Of a stretch of DNA of 31,548 nt, positions 30,287 to 31,548 are shown piece after piece. A program made the position numbers and the translations under genes. This stretch comes from Pelagophyceae sp. CCMP2097 (lineage: Eukaryota > Sar > Pelagophyceae), in contig MU657171.1 in assembly GCA_026770575.1 (NCBI GenBank), forward strand, positions 445,370 to 476,917, in the 5' to 3' direction. Numbering within the stretch: position 1 is the first letter of the stretch; each line of letters starts with the position of its first letter. The notes below the pieces were generated by a model, which searched no databases, was not told the origin of the DNA, and was given only the letters and a program-made list of their open reading frames with translations.

Positions 30287-31357
30287 TCAGGTGAGGCGCG
30301 CCGCCGCGAGGTACGCCTCGAACTTTGAAACCCGCGCCGCGGCGCCGGGGTACCCCTGGGCCGCGGCGCGGTTGAACCAGCGCAGCGCCTCGTGGAAGTC
30401 CTGCGGCACGCCGTCGCCTTTCGCGTGACACACGCCGAGGTTGTAGAGCGCGCTTGGTTCGCCCTGCGCCGCGGCGAGGCGGTACCACTTCAAGGCTTCT
30501 TCGTACGACTGGGCCACGCCCTGGCCCTCGTAGAAATAGAGGCCGAGACTAAATTGAGCTTCAGGGAATCCTTGCTCGGCTGCGCGTTGAAACCACAGCG
30601 CGGCGGCCTTTGAGTTGACCTTGACGCCTCGCCCGAGCGCATAACACTTTCCTAGTTTCGTCTGAGCTAATGGGTGTCCTTGCGCCGCAGCGAGCTCGTA
30701 CAATTGGAGCGCCCGCTTCAAGTTCTTCGTGAGACCCATGATGCCTTGATGGTGTACCTGTCCGAGCGCCGACTGCGCCTCGGCGATCCCCTTGTCCACG
30801 TGCTTCTGCACCCGGCGCAGCCACTCGGCCTCTGACTTGGCGGGTGGCGCTCGGCAGAGCGGGCACCGGTCGTCGTACAGCCGGCACTTCTTGGCGCAGT
30901 CCGTGCAGATCTTCATGCAGCAGCACTCGTAGAATAATCGTCTGTCAGCTTCGACAGGAAGCAGCTCGAGGCAGATGCCGCAAGTGCCGCGCCGGTCCGG
31001 CGTGCCGTCGCTCACCGCGGTAGCCTTGTCCGCCGTCGTCCGAACGGCCGGCGCCGTCGCCCGAATAGGCGGTGCCCGCGGCGCCGCCTTGGAACCGTCC
31101 GCCAACAAGACGTCCTCGACGATGGCGGGCTCCTCCTTGATCTTCAGCTTCGCCGGCATGAGCGAGTCGAGGAGACGATCCTGAAAGCCGACGGCGAGCT
31201 GCTTGCACTGCGCCTTGTGCCCGCCCGCGTTCCAGTCTACGAGCTGGCACGCCTTGGAGCAGTAGTGGCGCAATTTGCACTTGGTGCAATGCTTGCCGCC
31301 GGGCGCGGCGCAGACGCAGCACGGCGATTTCAGCGCGGCCACCGGGGGCTCGTCCAT
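30287..31357 (-). CDS. MYND zinc finger / RING-like / Sel1-repeat protein
   Basis: Single exon, 356 aa. Residues ~13-52 are a MYND finger (CCVC, CTKC, YCSKACQ, then W, H and C). Residues ~124-170 are a RING-like zinc module (CGICLELL ... CTDC ... CPLCR) with an unusual CCC cluster in the middle. From ~185 there are about four Sel1/TPR-like repeats (ALGQVHHQG, LGKCYALGRGV, LGLYFYEGQGV, LGVCHAKGDGV, each followed by AA-x-W-x-x-x-AAAQG-type helices). This three-part design suggests a ubiquitin-ligase or adaptor role in the cytosol. No target can be inferred. Proteins of this design are, to my knowledge, expanded in pelagophyte algae. The start is the only ATG before the MYND finger, and AAACTTGAA lies 57 bases upstream. 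Confidence 0.85.
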   Translation of the reverse strand: MDEPPVAALKSPCCVCAAPGGKHCTKCKLRHYCSKACQLVDWNAGGHKAQCKQLAVGFQDRLLDSLMPAKLKIKEEPAIVEDVLLADGSKAAPRAPPIRATAPAVRTTADKATAVSDGTPDRRGTCGICLELLPVEADRRLFYECCCMKICTDCAKKCRLYDDRCPLCRAPPAKSEAEWLRRVQKHVDKGIAEAQSALGQVHHQGIMGLTKNLKRALQLYELAAAQGHPLAQTKLGKCYALGRGVKVNSKAAALWFQRAAEQGFPEAQFSLGLYFYEGQGVAQSYEEALKWYRLAAAQGEPSALYNLGVCHAKGDGVPQDFHEALRWFNRAAAQGYPGAAARVSKFEAYLAAARLT

Positions 31358-31463
31358 GGCAGCGGCGTCGTTCGAGCAGCCTGAGGGGGAGCGACTGCCG
31401 AAGGATCGCGAGGAAACTTGAATTATTGGGAGGCAACTCGCCGAAGTGTCGCGACACGCTGCG

Positions 31464-31514
31464 ACAGTCGCCGACTGTCGGCGACTGTCGGCGACATGTA
31501 CAGTCGGCGACTGT
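31464..31514. repeat. 15-bp inverted repeat with 10-bp direct repeats between
   Basis: ACAGTCGCCGACTGT at 31464-31478 and its exact reverse complement at 31500-31514 flank a 21-base loop. Copies of the 10-mer GACTGTCGGC (31473-31492) run through the left arm and loop. The tract can form a strong hairpin. Confidence 0.75.
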
Positions 31515-31548
31515 CACAGAGTGTCGCAGAGTGTCGCAGAGTGTCGCA
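31511..31548. repeat. 10-bp tandem repeat running off the window edge
   Basis: CTGTCACAGA is followed by GTGTCGCAGA repeated 2.8 times up to the last base. The array continues beyond the window. Confidence 0.8.

Noticed and set aside
31441..31548. CRISPR array at the right edge
   Set aside because: The units are 10 bp with no spacers, in a eukaryotic genome. It is a minisatellite-type repeat.

Overview
The window is nuclear DNA from a GC-rich unicellular eukaryote. It carries genes for cytosolic, nuclear, mitochondrial and secretory-pathway proteins, most of them split by very short spliceosomal introns (about 43 to 213 nt; 43 were placed by hand from frame and phase). The protein families (PT-linker proteins with ShKT-type cysteine domains, MYND/RING/Sel1 proteins, phytoplankton-type 2OG oxygenases) together with the high GC and tight packing suggest a stramenopile alga, most likely a pelagophyte of the Aureococcus or Pelagomonas kind. 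That assignment is an inference from gene content, not a database match.

Layout. 1-674 is non-coding. RRP36 (-) and DNA polymerase delta catalytic subunit (+) diverge from a 146-bp gap. A 15-exon valyl-tRNA synthetase (+) follows to 10034. A SUN-domain (SUCO/SLP1 type) membrane protein (-) and an N-terminal-motor kinesin (+) diverge from a 511-bp gap at 13528-14038. A Golgi-type sulfotransferase (+) runs to about 19286. It is followed by a secreted cupredoxin/PT-linker/ShKT-repeat protein (-), an F-box protein fused to an actin-related domain (-), a small unknown gene (+), a 2OG-Fe(II) oxygenase fused to an ILEI/PANDER-like domain (-), the TOR-complex subunit LST8 (+), the mitochondrial processing peptidase beta subunit (+) and a MYND-RING-Sel1 protein (-). 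The right edge enters a tandem and inverted repeat tract.

How the genes relate. There are no operons. Most are housekeeping genes for replication, translation, ribosome biogenesis, TOR signalling, mitochondrial import and the nuclear envelope/ER, in head-to-head or tail-to-tail pairs with gaps of 150-500 bp. The less ordinary items are the F-box/ARP fusion, the oxygenase/PANDER fusion, the copper-binding ShKT protein with an almost unmutated internal duplication, a perfect 25-bp hairpin inside a ValRS intron, two introns that appear to use a GCGCGT donor, and a repeat at the right edge that shares a 15-mer with an RRP36 intron. I found no CRISPR array, tRNA, rRNA or autonomous transposon.
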